A model generated the notes under the pieces. It ran no database searches, had not been told where the DNA came from, and was given only the letters and a program-made list of their open reading frames with translations. Below, one piece after another: positions 50,319-59,161 of a DNA stretch of 64,000 bases; the stretch's first letter is position 1, and every line of letters starts with the position of its first letter. The position numbers and the translations under genes were made by a program. Location of the stretch: contig OZ241886.1 in assembly GCA_965203375.1 (NCBI GenBank), forward strand, positions 2,852,001 through 2,916,000, given 5' to 3'. This stretch comes from CATQHS01 sp965203375. Lineage in GTDB: Bacteria > Actinomycetota > Acidimicrobiia > Acidimicrobiales > Aldehydirespiratoraceae.

Positions 50319-52450
50319 ACCGGGGGCCGCTGGACATGCAGGCGCCGGTCGGCGGCTGGGCGGAGGCGGGAGCGAGGGCGGAGGCACCCCCGCGCCGGGG
50401 GGCCTTGGCCGGTCTGGCCGCGTTGATGATGTTCGCCGGGGCGGTGGCCGCGATACCCCCGGCGGCCGGGGCGCAGGAGCCGCAGACCGACGGGGGCGGC
50501 GCGGGCGACACCGGCAACGACGGAGGCGAGGTCGGCAGCGACGACGGCGGTGCCTTCACCCTGGTCGTTCTGCACAACAACGACGGGGAGTCGAAGCTCC
50601 TGCCCGACTCCGAGGCCGGGTTCCCCGGAGTGGCCCGGTTCGCGGCCCTGCTGAAGGAGTTGCGGGCCGAGGCAACGGGGGCCGCCGACGGCGTCGTCGC
50701 CCTCACCTCGGGCGACAACTTCCTGTCCTCCCGGGAGCTGGGGGTCTCGCTGGAGCGGGCCGGCCCCCTCTACGACTCGACCGCCCTGAGCGGCCTGTAC
50801 GACGCCATGGGCCTGGGCAACCACGACTTCGACCTGGGGCCGGAGGTGACGGCCCGCTTCATCGGGGGGTTCGACCCGCCGACGCCGTTCGTGGCCGCCA
50901 ACCTGGACTTCACCGCCGAGCCGGCGCTGCAAGCCCTGGTTGACGACGGCAGGCTGGCGGCCAGCGCCGTGGTCGAGGCGGGCGGGCAGCCGATAGGGGT
51001 GATCGGGGCGGTCACCCCCCAGCTCCCCAACATCTCCTCCCCCCGCCGGGTGGCCGTCTCGGCGGTGCTCCCGGCGGTGGCGGCCGAGGTCGAGTCCCTG
51101 ACCGCCCGGGGCGTCGACAAGATCATCCTGGTCAGCCACCTCCAAGACGTGGCCGCCGAGATGGCCCTGATCCCCCGCCTGGCCGGGGTGGACGCGGTGA
51201 TCGCCGGGGGCGGCGACGACCTGCTGCGCAACCCCGGCGACACCTGCATGCCCACCGCCGAGCCGGTCGGCGGATACCCGATCCTGGTGGCCGACTCCGA
51301 GGGCGTCGAGGTCCCGCTGGTCACCGCGCCGGGGGGCTACCGGTGCATCGGGGCGCTCACCGTCGTCTTCGACGCCGCCGGATGGGTGACGGAGGCGACC
51401 GGCCGGTCCGTCGGGGTGGGCGCGGAGGTTGCCCCCGATCCCGGAGTGCAGGCCGGAGTGGTCGAGCCCCTGACCGAGGCGGTGGCCGCAGCCGACTCCC
51501 AGGTGATCGGGGTCGCCCGGGTGGACCTCGACGGCCGCCGGGGCGTGGTTCGCACCGTCGCCACCAACCAGGGCAACCTGCACGCCGACGCTCTGCGGGC
51601 CGCGGCCGCCGACCTGTGGCGGTCAGCCGGGGCCCCGGCGCCGGACGCGGCCGTGCAGAACGGCGGGGGCATCCGCAACGACGCGGTGCTGAGGGCCGGG
51701 CCGGTGACCGTGGGCGACACCTGGGACATCGCCCCGTTCGGCAATTTGGTGGCGGTGGGCGAGGTCCCGAGGGAGACCTTCCGGGTGCTGCTGGAGCAGG
51801 CGGTGGACCGGGCGCCGCGGGCTGCGGGCCACTTCGCCCAGGTCTCGGGGTTCGCCTTCGCCTACGACCCGTCGGCGCCGGCCCGGACGATCGACCGGGA
51901 CGGCGACTGCTCGGTGTCGGGGCATCCCGGCGGTCGGGTTCGCGATGTGGTCCTCGGCGACGGGACGGTCATAGTGGCCGACGGCGCGGTGGTGCCCGGC
52001 GACCCGGTGGTGCTGGCCACCGTGGACTTTCTGGCCGATGGGGGCGACTGCTACCCGCTGGCCGACATCCCGTTCACCAAGCTGGGCATCACCGACCAGC
52101 AGGCCCTGGCCAACTACGTGTCCGTCCACCTGGACGGCGTGATCTCCGCCGACCGCTACCCGCCCGGCGGCGGGTCCCGGATCACCGCGCTGGATTCCGG
52201 CGACGATGAGCCCCGAGATGAAGAACCCGAGGCCGAAGATCCCGGGGCGGGTGAGACCGGGGCGGCCCGGCAGGTGACAGTGGCCCCCGGCGACAGCCTG
52301 TGGAGGATCGCGGCCGCCTATCTGGACGCCGGGACCCGCTGGCGGCAGATCTTCTCCCTGAACGCGGACCGGGTGCAGGGTGACGGCCGGAAGTTGACCG
52401 ACCCGAACCTGATCCTGCCCGGCTGGGTGCTGGAACTCCCGCCCGACTGA
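50315..52450 (+). CDS. Secreted 5'-nucleotidase-family phosphoesterase with C-terminal LysM
   Basis: 711 aa from ATG 50315; an in-frame GTG at 50270 would add 15 residues but lies inside the duplicated leader. A signal region (LAALMMFAGAVAAIPPAAGA) precedes a metallophosphatase domain with LVVLHNNDGES, LTSGDNF, MGLGNHDFDLG and HLQDVAAEM, then the nucleotidase C-terminal domain with QNGGGIRND, and a final LysM domain (VTVAPGDSLWRIAAAYLD ... PGWVLELP). In the first motif the usual Asp-x-His is Asp-Gly-Glu, as in a known subfamily. It probably releases phosphate from nucleotides outside the membrane while bound to peptidoglycan. Confidence 0.8.
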   Translation: MNRGPLDMQAPVGGWAEAGARAEAPPRRGALAGLAALMMFAGAVAAIPPAAGAQEPQTDGGGAGDTGNDGGEVGSDDGGAFTLVVLHNNDGESKLLPDSEAGFPGVARFAALLKELRAEATGAADGVVALTSGDNFLSSRELGVSLERAGPLYDSTALSGLYDAMGLGNHDFDLGPEVTARFIGGFDPPTPFVAANLDFTAEPALQALVDDGRLAASAVVEAGGQPIGVIGAVTPQLPNISSPRRVAVSAVLPAVAAEVESLTARGVDKIILVSHLQDVAAEMALIPRLAGVDAVIAGGGDDLLRNPGDTCMPTAEPVGGYPILVADSEGVEVPLVTAPGGYRCIGALTVVFDAAGWVTEATGRSVGVGAEVAPDPGVQAGVVEPLTEAVAAADSQVIGVARVDLDGRRGVVRTVATNQGNLHADALRAAAADLWRSAGAPAPDAAVQNGGGIRNDAVLRAGPVTVGDTWDIAPFGNLVAVGEVPRETFRVLLEQAVDRAPRAAGHFAQVSGFAFAYDPSAPARTIDRDGDCSVSGHPGGRVRDVVLGDGTVIVADGAVVPGDPVVLATVDFLADGGDCYPLADIPFTKLGITDQQALANYVSVHLDGVISADRYPPGGGSRITALDSGDDEPRDEEPEAEDPGAGETGAARQVTVAPGDSLWRIAAAYLDAGTRWRQIFSLNADRVQGDGRKLTDPNLILPGWVLELPPD

Positions 52451-52468
52451 GCAGCAAGGGCTAGTGAC

Positions 52469-52818
52469 GTGAACGCCATCGCCCGCAACCTAGCGAACTC
52501 GGACTCCACCGCGGCCAACACGCCCAGCCCGTCGCTGATCGGGGCAGGCTGGTGACATAAGCGCGCCGTGCGTCGGCTTATCCCCTACTCGGTCCGCACT
52601 CGTCAGGAGACTGGTGACATGAGCACGCCACACCCAAGGCCAACCGTCGCATTGGGCACGCTGGTGACGTGAGAAAGGATGGCCGCCGCTGCTCTCCAAG
52701 CACTCTGGGCCGCTATCAGATCGCTTCGGGCAGGTTGGTGACGTGAGCGTCGATCAGGTCTCGATCTTTCTGGCCGTCGAGCCGTTCCCCGGGTCGGTGG
52801 AGCTGGAGGGGTGACATG
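52469..52818 (+). repeat. Stop-start ladder: five decayed copies of the dsbB start
   Basis: Start-like units at 52469 (GTG), 52557 (ATA), 52619 (ATG), 52669 (GTG) and 52743 (GTG) lead to the true ATG at 52816. Each is set in GGTGAC(A/G)T-like sequence. The open frames (28, 21, 17, 25 and 23 codons) end within four bases of the next start: ATGA at 52619, GTGA at 52669 and 52743, and TGA-C-start at 52557 and 52816. The last decoy encodes MSVDQVSIFLA, the same as the start of dsbB. Only the true start has a GGAGGGG site. Confidence 0.8.
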
Positions 52819-53343
52819 AGCGTCGATCAGGTCTCGATCTTCTTGGCGCTGCTGGCCTTGGTGGCGTCGGCGGTGGGGGCTACCGCCCTGGCCGCCTGCC
52901 TCGCCACCGGCCTGCGGGAGCGGCTGGCCGACTTCCGACCCCTGCTGCTGCCGCTGGCGCTGGCCGTGGCGACGGTGGCGACCGCCGGGAGCCTCTACTA
53001 CTCCGAGGTGGCCGGTTATCCCCCCTGCGAGCTGTGCTGGTACCAGCGGATCTGCATGTATCCCCTGGTGCCGGTACTGGCAGTGGGTCTGTGGCGCCGC
53101 GGGCGGGCCGCGGGCTGGTACGCGCTGCCTCTGGCGGTGGTCGGCCTGGGCGTCTCGGCGTATCACTATCAGCTCCAGCTCTTCGACAGCGGCAGCACGT
53201 CGTGCGACCCGAGCGCGCCCTGCGCCTTCCAATGGGTGGACGCCTTGGGGTTCGCGTCCATCCCCTTCATGGCTGGCTGCGGGTTCCTGGCCATCGCCGG
53301 TCTGGCCCTTCTTTCGATACGGTCAGACCATGCGACGGTCTGA
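52816..53343 (+). CDS. dsbB: Disulphide bond formation protein B
   Basis: 175 aa, four hydrophobic helices. First cysteine pair in YPPCELCWYQRICMY, second pair in STSCDPSAPCAFQWV, and a final FMAGCGFLAIAGL helix. These are the DsbB/BdbC marks for reoxidising an extracytoplasmic thiol oxidase with quinone. Ribosome site GGAGGGG. Followed 3 bp later by a thioredoxin-like gene, probably its partner. Confidence 0.85.
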   Translation: MSVDQVSIFLALLALVASAVGATALAACLATGLRERLADFRPLLLPLALAVATVATAGSLYYSEVAGYPPCELCWYQRICMYPLVPVLAVGLWRRGRAAGWYALPLAVVGLGVSAYHYQLQLFDSGSTSCDPSAPCAFQWVDALGFASIPFMAGCGFLAIAGLALLSIRSDHATV

Positions 53344-53346
53344 CCC

Positions 53347-54042
53347 ATGAGCAACCGCCCCGGCCGCCAGTCCTCCGGCCGCCCGGCCCCCGGGACCGGC
53401 ACCGACCGCCCCCGCAGGCTGAGCACCCCGGTGAAGGCGGCAGTCGTGGTGCTGGCCGGCCTGGCCGTGGCCGCGCTGGTGATCGCCGTCACCTCCGGCA
53501 CCAGCCAAAACGACGACGCCGACACTGACGTGGGCGTGACCCAGACCGCGCCGGTGGAGGTCATCGGCGACCCGCTCCCCCGCTTTGAGGGTTCCCAGCC
53601 GGACCCGGCCGCGGGCCTCACCGCCCCGAGGGTTCTGGCCAGCGGGTTCGACGGCGCCAAGCACTCGATCCAGCCCGGCGACGGCCGGGCCAAGGTGATC
53701 GCCTTCTTCGCCCACTGGTGCCCCCACTGCCAGCGGGAGCTGCCCCGGATAACGGCCTGGCTGGCCGACAACGATCTACCTGCCGGGGTGGACCTAGTGG
53801 CCGTGAATACCGCCGTAGCCGACGACCGCCCGAACTACCCGCCCTCAGCCTGGTTCGAGAACGAGGGCTGGCCCCTGCCGGTGCTGCGCGACTCCCTTAC
53901 CACCGAGATAGCCGAGGCCTACGGCCTGTACAGCTTCCCCTACATGGTGGTGCTAGACGGCACCGGCGCGGTCGTCCTCCGAGTCAGCGGCGAACTCTCC
54001 ACCCCCCAATGGGAGGCCCTCCTAACCACCGCCGCCGGCTGA
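53347..54042 (+). CDS. Membrane-anchored TlpA/thioredoxin-like protein
   Basis: 231 aa. N-terminal membrane helix (AAVVVLAGLAVAALVIAV), then a thioredoxin fold with the active site FFAHWCPHCQRELPRI, and YSFPYMVVLDGTGAV with the cis-proline equivalent. CPHC is the DsbA-type dipeptide. It probably oxidises secreted proteins such as the many cysteine-bearing SLH proteins here, and is recycled by the adjacent DsbB. Confidence 0.82.
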   Translation: MSNRPGRQSSGRPAPGTGTDRPRRLSTPVKAAVVVLAGLAVAALVIAVTSGTSQNDDADTDVGVTQTAPVEVIGDPLPRFEGSQPDPAAGLTAPRVLASGFDGAKHSIQPGDGRAKVIAFFAHWCPHCQRELPRITAWLADNDLPAGVDLVAVNTAVADDRPNYPPSAWFENEGWPLPVLRDSLTTEIAEAYGLYSFPYMVVLDGTGAVVLRVSGELSTPQWEALLTTAAG

Positions 54043-54083
54043 CCGTGGTGACTCCCCCACGGTGACGGGGCGGCGGTCACTGG

Positions 54084-55499
54084 TCAGGGGTCGAACAGGG
54101 CGGGGGCTCTTTGCCGGGGCGGGGCTTGGCGGTTCGGGGCGGGGGTGGTTGAGGCCTTAGCGGAGAGTTGTCGACGGGCGTCCCGGGTGGCATGGCCGTC
54201 CTGGATGTCGTGGGGGTGTCGGCCGTAGGCGGGGCTGGGCGGACGCAGAGGGTCGGGGGGCTCTAGGGCGGGTTTGCCCCGGCGGTGAGTGACCCGCCAG
54301 TTGTGGTCGTGGATGTTGTGGTGGCAGCGCCAGCAGACGAGCACCAAGTTGTCGATGTCAGTCCGCCGGGATTTGGCGTAGGGGACGATGTGGTGGGCCT
54401 GGCAGCGGCTCGGTTCGGCACCGCAGCCGATGCAGCCGCCGTCGCGGGCGATGAGGGATCGCCATTGCTTGGTGGTGGCGGTGCGCACGGTGGACCCGTG
54501 GTAGAGCGGTTTGCCGTTGGCGAATATGAGGCCGGTGAGCTGGGCGTCGCAGGCGATGCGCTGAAGCACCGCCGGGGGCACCGGCCCGGCGCCGGGTATC
54601 TCGCAGCGCCCGGAGGGATCGTCGCCGGTGAGCGCGCCGATGTCGGCCACCACGATCACCTCGGCCTTGGGCCGCCCGCCGGAGCCGCCGCCGCTCTTGG
54701 ACTCGTCGGCGGCATCGGATGTGAGCAGGTCGAGGGCGTCGGCCCGGAGCTGATCCCAGGACCGGGGCCCATCGGCACCCTCCGAACCGGCACCAGATGC
54801 AGATCCCTGGCCATGGGTCGGGCCGTCGCCGGTGTCTGAGTCACGGCCGACGCGGGCCGACTGCTGGTCTTGGCGGTGGAGAGCTTCGGCGGCGCCTTGG
54901 AGTCGGGAGCAGATCCGGGTGCCGGTCTCGGGGTCGAGCAGGCCGTCCAGGCGCACCATGCCGTCCTGTTGCTTCCAGGTTTTCAAGTACCGGCGGCGGC
55001 GCTTTTGCAGATAATCCTCGTGGCCGTGGTCGGGCTGATGGCGCTGGGTCCAGGCGCTGGCCTCGCGGGCGAACTGGTCCGGGGGCAGCTCCTTGGCCTG
55101 GGCCAACAGGTCAGCGGCGGAGTCCACCGCCTCGGGATCGGTGCGCTTGGCCGCGTCGGCCAAGCGTTCGGCGTTGGCCAAAGGCACCTCGCCGGCGTCC
55201 ACCGCCGAGCGCAGCCCGGGCATCTCATCAAGCACCTCGGCCGCGCCCAAGCTGCGGCGGGCCTGGAACTTCGACTTGCCGGCCTGGTCGCGCAGCACCG
55301 AGGCCCCGCCGTCGCCGTGGCCCTCGCGCAAAGAGATCGACCGGGCCGCATCGGTCTGCAGCGCCGACACCTTCGCCTCCCACGACCGGCTCACGGCAAT
55401 CAGATCTTTCAACCGGGCCACCGGCAGCTCCCCCGACCGGACCGCCTCCAGCAGCCGAGTCAACCCCTTGTCGACGCCTTCGACCGTTTCAGTGAACAT
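54084..55499 (-). CDS. DUF222 domain/HNH endonuclease family protein
   Basis: 471 aa, intact. The DUF222 region runs to about residue 215, a variable acidic/Gly linker follows, then AEVIVVADIGALTGDDPSGR, QLTGLIFANGKPLY and the HNH motif CIGCGAEPSRCQAHHI, TDIDNLVLVC, HHNIHDH. Such proteins are multicopy in actinobacteria and often linked to mobile DNA; their role is unknown. It serves as the reference for the split gene at 10117/14881. A TAGAGT box (55506-55511) 6 nt before ATG 55499 suggests a leaderless mRNA. Confidence 0.85.
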   Translation of the reverse strand: MFTETVEGVDKGLTRLLEAVRSGELPVARLKDLIAVSRSWEAKVSALQTDAARSISLREGHGDGGASVLRDQAGKSKFQARRSLGAAEVLDEMPGLRSAVDAGEVPLANAERLADAAKRTDPEAVDSAADLLAQAKELPPDQFAREASAWTQRHQPDHGHEDYLQKRRRRYLKTWKQQDGMVRLDGLLDPETGTRICSRLQGAAEALHRQDQQSARVGRDSDTGDGPTHGQGSASGAGSEGADGPRSWDQLRADALDLLTSDAADESKSGGGSGGRPKAEVIVVADIGALTGDDPSGRCEIPGAGPVPPAVLQRIACDAQLTGLIFANGKPLYHGSTVRTATTKQWRSLIARDGGCIGCGAEPSRCQAHHIVPYAKSRRTDIDNLVLVCWRCHHNIHDHNWRVTHRRGKPALEPPDPLRPPSPAYGRHPHDIQDGHATRDARRQLSAKASTTPAPNRQAPPRQRAPALFDP

Positions 55500-55505
55500 A
55501 CGATC

Positions 55506-55511
55506 ACTCTA
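55506..55511 (-). promoter_or_regulatory. Putative -10 box of the DUF222/HNH gene
   Basis: TAGAGT on the minus strand, 6 nt before ATG 55499, inside an A/T-rich patch that includes a near-palindrome at 55564-55578. Confidence 0.4.
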
Positions 55512-55580
55512 CAGCATGGGTAAGACAATCACACCCCATATCCCGAAATTATTTGGAAATTATCTAAAAAATTTTTAGAG

Positions 55581-55692
55581 GGTCAACGGCAGGCCCGCGC
55601 CGTGGAGTCAAGCCGGGTTGACGATCACCACTGGGTCCGCGGGCACCGCTGCCGTAGGTCAACGGTAGCCCCGCGCCGTGAAGTCAGGCCGG
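55581..55692. repeat. 76-bp-period direct repeat in a gene-free spacer
   Basis: GGTCAACGGCAGGCCCGCGC at 55581 recurs at 55657 as GGTCAACGGTAGCCCCGCGC, each followed by CGTG.AGTCA.GCCGGG. The spacer 55500-55798 holds no gene. Confidence 0.7.
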
Positions 55693-55798
55693 GGGGTGGC
55701 ACGGGGGCAAGGTTTTGCCGACCCGCGGCAAAACCGCGCCCGTGACAGGACCCGCCGGCCGGAGGGAGCAAACGCCCAGCAGGGAGCAAGCGCTCCAG

Positions 55799-56848
55799 TC
55801 AGGATGACGGCACGATGTGCAGGCGCCGACTGGGTTCGGAGAAGGGGTTGTCGGTCGCGGTTGTGGCGAAGCCTGCGATCTCGGCGATCTCTTCGGCGGT
55901 GAGGCCGCGCTCGGCCAGCGCCCGGCCGATGTCGGCGGCCAACCGGGGCTGCTCGGGCGCAAGCTCGTCGCTCGCCGGCTCCCGCTTGCGCCAGCCGAGA
56001 TAGCTGAACTGCTTGTAGAACCCGGTCCGGCGGCGGGCGTCGATGGTCTCGAGCCGGTAGGCCCTCTCGACGAGCGCCTGCGCCGAAACGCCCCACTGAC
56101 GCTTCAAGTCCAAGAGCTTGCCGGTGCTCAGGTTGCGGAACTGCGGGCGGATCACCACCTCCGGCATCAGGAACTCGGCCGCGAAGTCGTTGGCGTCTGC
56201 CTCCATGTCGGGCATCGGCTCAAGGTTGTGAAGACACAGGTGGCCCAGCTCGTGCGCCAGGGTCAGGCGCCGCCGGTCGGTGGGCATTTGCTCGTTCACC
56301 AGGATCAGCGGATGGTCGCTGCTCCACTGCGAGAGGCCGTCGACCCGGGTGGTGGCGAAGTCGCGGTCGATGACCATGCACCCGGCCGATTCGAGCCAGC
56401 CGACGAGATCGCGAACCGGCCCCGACGGCATCCTCCACTGGGCCCGAACCATGCGGGCCGCGTCGGCGGGCGGCGTCTCAATCGGATCAAACTGGGGAAC
56501 CCGGTGCGCGGCCCGAACCGATATCTCCTCGCCGAGGAGCTTGGCGTGCAGGTCGTACATGTTGAGCTGCGCCTCAAGACGGCGCCACGCCGTGGCCTTG
56601 GCCGTGGCCCGCCGGCGCATGTGGACGTCGATGGCCACCGCGCCCCGCACCCTGCTCGCACTCTGCAGCAGCCGCGCGGTCACGCCGAGGCGGTCGGCAA
56701 TGGCACCGAGAGCAGCCCGCGACGGCTCCCGCAGGCCGTTCTCGTATCTCGAAAGCGCGGCCTGGGTGATGCCGGTCCGATGCGCGAGCTCTTCCTGAGT
56801 GATTCCGCAGGCCCGACGGGCGGTCTTGATCGCGTCACCGATGCTCAC
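55799..56848 (-). CDS. XRE-family regulator fused to an ImmA/IrrE-type metallopeptidase
   Basis: 349 aa. An N-terminal helix-turn-helix (ITQEELAHRTGITQAALSRY) is followed by a peptidase domain with LTLAHELGHLCLH (HExxH zinc site) and EADANDFAAEFLMP (third ligand region). Proteins of this design cleave or sense repressors and often act as the control half of toxin-antitoxin or prophage-response pairs. The upstream 207-aa gene overlaps it by 14 nt. Confidence 0.85.
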   Translation of the reverse strand: MSIGDAIKTARRACGITQEELAHRTGITQAALSRYENGLREPSRAALGAIADRLGVTARLLQSASRVRGAVAIDVHMRRRATAKATAWRRLEAQLNMYDLHAKLLGEEISVRAAHRVPQFDPIETPPADAARMVRAQWRMPSGPVRDLVGWLESAGCMVIDRDFATTRVDGLSQWSSDHPLILVNEQMPTDRRRLTLAHELGHLCLHNLEPMPDMEADANDFAAEFLMPEVVIRPQFRNLSTGKLLDLKRQWGVSAQALVERAYRLETIDARRRTGFYKQFSYLGWRKREPASDELAPEQPRLAADIGRALAERGLTAEEIAEIAGFATTATDNPFSEPSRRLHIVPSS

Positions 56849-57458
56849 CGGAAGCCTCCGGGCCAGAAGTTACACCTCCCCGCGGATGCACATCGACCAT
56901 TGGACGCGATGGCGACTGAACAGGCGGGACCATTGGCGTGACGGCCTCGGCGTGCTCGTCCTCAAGAACGACGAGCCATACAAGGTTGTCGATGCCGTCT
57001 CGCATCGATAGCACGGTCCGGCCGATCTCGAATCGCCCTTGATCCCATTCGTAACCGACGATCAAATGATGTTCGGTTGAGCTATCAAATCCGAACAGTT
57101 GCGGTTGCTCCATGAACTCCAGAGCGGCCCGTGTCGGGTAGCTGGCTACCGCACCCTTCCGACTGTGGCGCTTGACCCGGACGCGGTACCTTTCGTTTAT
57201 GTAGATCTCTCGTGTGGGTCCCCTGTCAAGGATCCTCACATCATCTTGCTCTTCCAACTCTGTAACCAGGTGATGCCAGAGGCGATCATGTATCCAGTTG
57301 GCGAGACCTCGCGGGCTGTGGGAGGCCACAATGTCAGGAAGCCTCTGGCGATAGAGGCTCAGGTCGGCGCGAGTCGCAGAAACCGCCCCTACGATCGCCT
57401 CGAGGGCCTTGTCGCCGAGCGTCTCCAGCACTACTTCCGATAAAGGGTAGGATTTCAT
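56835..57458 (-). CDS. Unknown protein coupled to the XRE-ImmA peptidase
   Basis: 207 aa. No motif recognised; segments include LANWIHDRLWHHLVTELEEQ, REIYINERYRVRVKRHSRKG and FDSSTEHHLIVGYEWDQGRF. Overlap with the peptidase gene implies a functional pair, by analogy with toxin-antitoxin operons in which the partner precedes an XRE-ImmA protein. A TATATT box lies 7 nt before ATG 57458. Confidence 0.6.
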   Translation of the reverse strand: MKSYPLSEVVLETLGDKALEAIVGAVSATRADLSLYRQRLPDIVASHSPRGLANWIHDRLWHHLVTELEEQDDVRILDRGPTREIYINERYRVRVKRHSRKGAVASYPTRAALEFMEQPQLFGFDSSTEHHLIVGYEWDQGRFEIGRTVLSMRDGIDNLVWLVVLEDEHAEAVTPMVPPVQSPSRPMVDVHPRGGVTSGPEASGEHR

Positions 57459-57465
57459 ACCAGAA

Positions 57466-57471
57466 AATATA
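57466..57471 (-). promoter_or_regulatory. Putative -10 box of the XRE-ImmA pair
   Basis: TATATT on the minus strand, 7 nt before ATG 57458. Confidence 0.4.
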
Positions 57472-57582
57472 CCACAACTCCGGGGAGAACGGCAACCTCG
57501 ACAAGGGTCGGCGAGCGTTGTCTCGAATCTGAACCTCGCGGGGCGGTTGGCGGGGCGGTCCGGGGGGCCGTAGTCGCGCCGT

Positions 57583-57588
57583 TACTAT
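57583..57588 (+). promoter_or_regulatory. Putative -10 box of the ATP-grasp operon
   Basis: TACTAT overlaps the ATG at 57587 and lies 7 nt before an in-frame GTG at 57596. Leaderless initiation at the GTG would fit the pattern of other genes here. Confidence 0.35.
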
Positions 57589-59161
57589 GGCCAGGGTGGG
57601 AGGCCTGCTCGACGGGTACCGGCCCGGGCCGTGGTTCGACGAGGCCTTCGACTCCAACGGGGCGGTGCGGGCCGCCTACCGGCGGGTGGCCGAGCGGTTC
57701 GCGGAGATCGACGGCGACGAGCTGCGCCGGATCGAGCAGTTGGTGTCGGCCGAGTTCCGCCGCCAGGGCATCACCTTCACCGTCTACTCCGACGACGAGG
57801 GCACCGAGCGCACCTGGCCCATGGACCTGTTCCCCCGCATCATCGAGGCGGCCGAGTGGCGGGAGCTGGAGGCCGGCCTGGCCCAGCGCATCGCGGCCCT
57901 GAACCGGTTCCTCGACGACCTCTACGCCGGCGAGCAGGCCGCCCTCAACGACGGGATCGTGCCCCGCTGGCTGGTCACCTCCTCGGGGGGCTTCGAGCGC
58001 AACGCCTTCGGCGTCGAGGTCCCCTTCGGGGCCCGCTGCATGGTGGCCGGCATCGACATCGTGCGCGACGCCGACGGGGCCTACGCCGTGCTGGAGGACA
58101 ACCTGCGCAACCCCAGCGGCATCAGCTACGTCATCGAAAACCGCACCGCCATGGTCAAGGCCTTCCCCCGGCTGTTCAGCGACCACACCGTGCGCCCCGT
58201 CGACCAGTACGGCCAGCTCCTGCGGGCCACCCTCACCGACGCCGCCCCCCCGGCGGCCGGCGACGACCCCAGCATCGTCATCCTCACCCCCGGCATCCAC
58301 AACAGCGCCTACTTCGAGCACGCCTTCCTGGCCCGGCTCATGGGGGTGGAGCTGGTGGAGGGCCGGGACCTGATCGTGGACGAACAGGTGGTGTACGCCC
58401 GCACCGTCGGCGGCCTCTCCCCCGTCGACGTGATCTATAGGCGCATCGACGACTCCTTCTTAGACCCGGTGTCGTTCCGGCCCGACTCCACCCTGGGGGT
58501 GTCGGGGTTGCTGGCCGCGGCCCGGGCCGGCACCGTCACCATCTGCAACGCCATCGGCAACGGGGTGGCCGACGACAAGGCCTTCTACCCCTACGTCCCC
58601 GACCTGATCCGCTACTACATGAGCGAGGAGCCGCGGCTGCCCAACGTGGCCACCTACGTGATGTGGGACCCCGACCAGCGGGCCGCCTGCCTGGAGAGGC
58701 TCGGCGAGCTGGTGGTGAAGCCGGTGGGCGAGTCGGGCGGCTACGGCATCGTCATCGGACCCCGGGCGGCCGAGGGCGAGCTGGAGGCGGCCCGGCAGGC
58801 CATCGAGGCCGACCCCCGGGGGTGGATCGCCCAGGAGCTGGTGGGGCTGTCCAGCCTCCCGGCCCAGGCCGGGGCCGGGCTGGCCCCCCGCCACCTCGAC
58901 CTGCGGCCCTTCGTGCTGACCGGCGAGCGCACCCGGGTCTTCCCCGGCGGGCTGACCAGGGTGGCCATGCGGGAGGGGTCGCTGATCGTCAACTCGTCCC
59001 AGGGCGGCGGCTCCAAGGACACCTGGGTGCTGGCCGACGACGGGCCCGCTGGCGCTGGCGGCGGCGCGGCCGCGGCAGCCGACGCTGGCCGGGGCCGGAA
59101 CCGGGGCGAGGGTGAGGGGGCGCGGACCGGGGCGGCGGGGGCGGCGGGGGCGGCGGCTTGA
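57587..59161 (+). CDS. Circularly permuted ATP-grasp protein
   Basis: 524 aa of the circularly permuted type 2 ATP-grasp family (old DUF404/DUF407): YRPGPWFDEAFDSNG, LEDNLRNPSGISYV, VDVIYRRIDDSFLDP, GNGVADDKAFYPYVPDLIRY, LVVKPVGESGGYGI and NSSQGGGSKDTWVL. The family is always found with alpha-E and transglutaminase genes, as here, and is thought to ligate peptides or amino acids. The last 40 or so residues are an Ala/Gly/Arg extension from GGCGGG-type DNA. The start may be GTG 57596. The stop overlaps the next start (TTGA). Confidence 0.85.
   Translation: MARVGGLLDGYRPGPWFDEAFDSNGAVRAAYRRVAERFAEIDGDELRRIEQLVSAEFRRQGITFTVYSDDEGTERTWPMDLFPRIIEAAEWRELEAGLAQRIAALNRFLDDLYAGEQAALNDGIVPRWLVTSSGGFERNAFGVEVPFGARCMVAGIDIVRDADGAYAVLEDNLRNPSGISYVIENRTAMVKAFPRLFSDHTVRPVDQYGQLLRATLTDAAPPAAGDDPSIVILTPGIHNSAYFEHAFLARLMGVELVEGRDLIVDEQVVYARTVGGLSPVDVIYRRIDDSFLDPVSFRPDSTLGVSGLLAAARAGTVTICNAIGNGVADDKAFYPYVPDLIRYYMSEEPRLPNVATYVMWDPDQRAACLERLGELVVKPVGESGGYGIVIGPRAAEGELEAARQAIEADPRGWIAQELVGLSSLPAQAGAGLAPRHLDLRPFVLTGERTRVFPGGLTRVAMREGSLIVNSSQGGGSKDTWVLADDGPAGAGGGAAAAADAGRGRNRGEGEGARTGAAGAAGAAA

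Noticed and set aside
52469..52818. Regularly spaced repeats that might be a CRISPR array
   Set aside because: Spacings range from 50 to 88 bp, the repeats are imperfect and about 10-15 bp, and each contains a stop/start junction. No cas gene is present. The same holds for 1929-2036.
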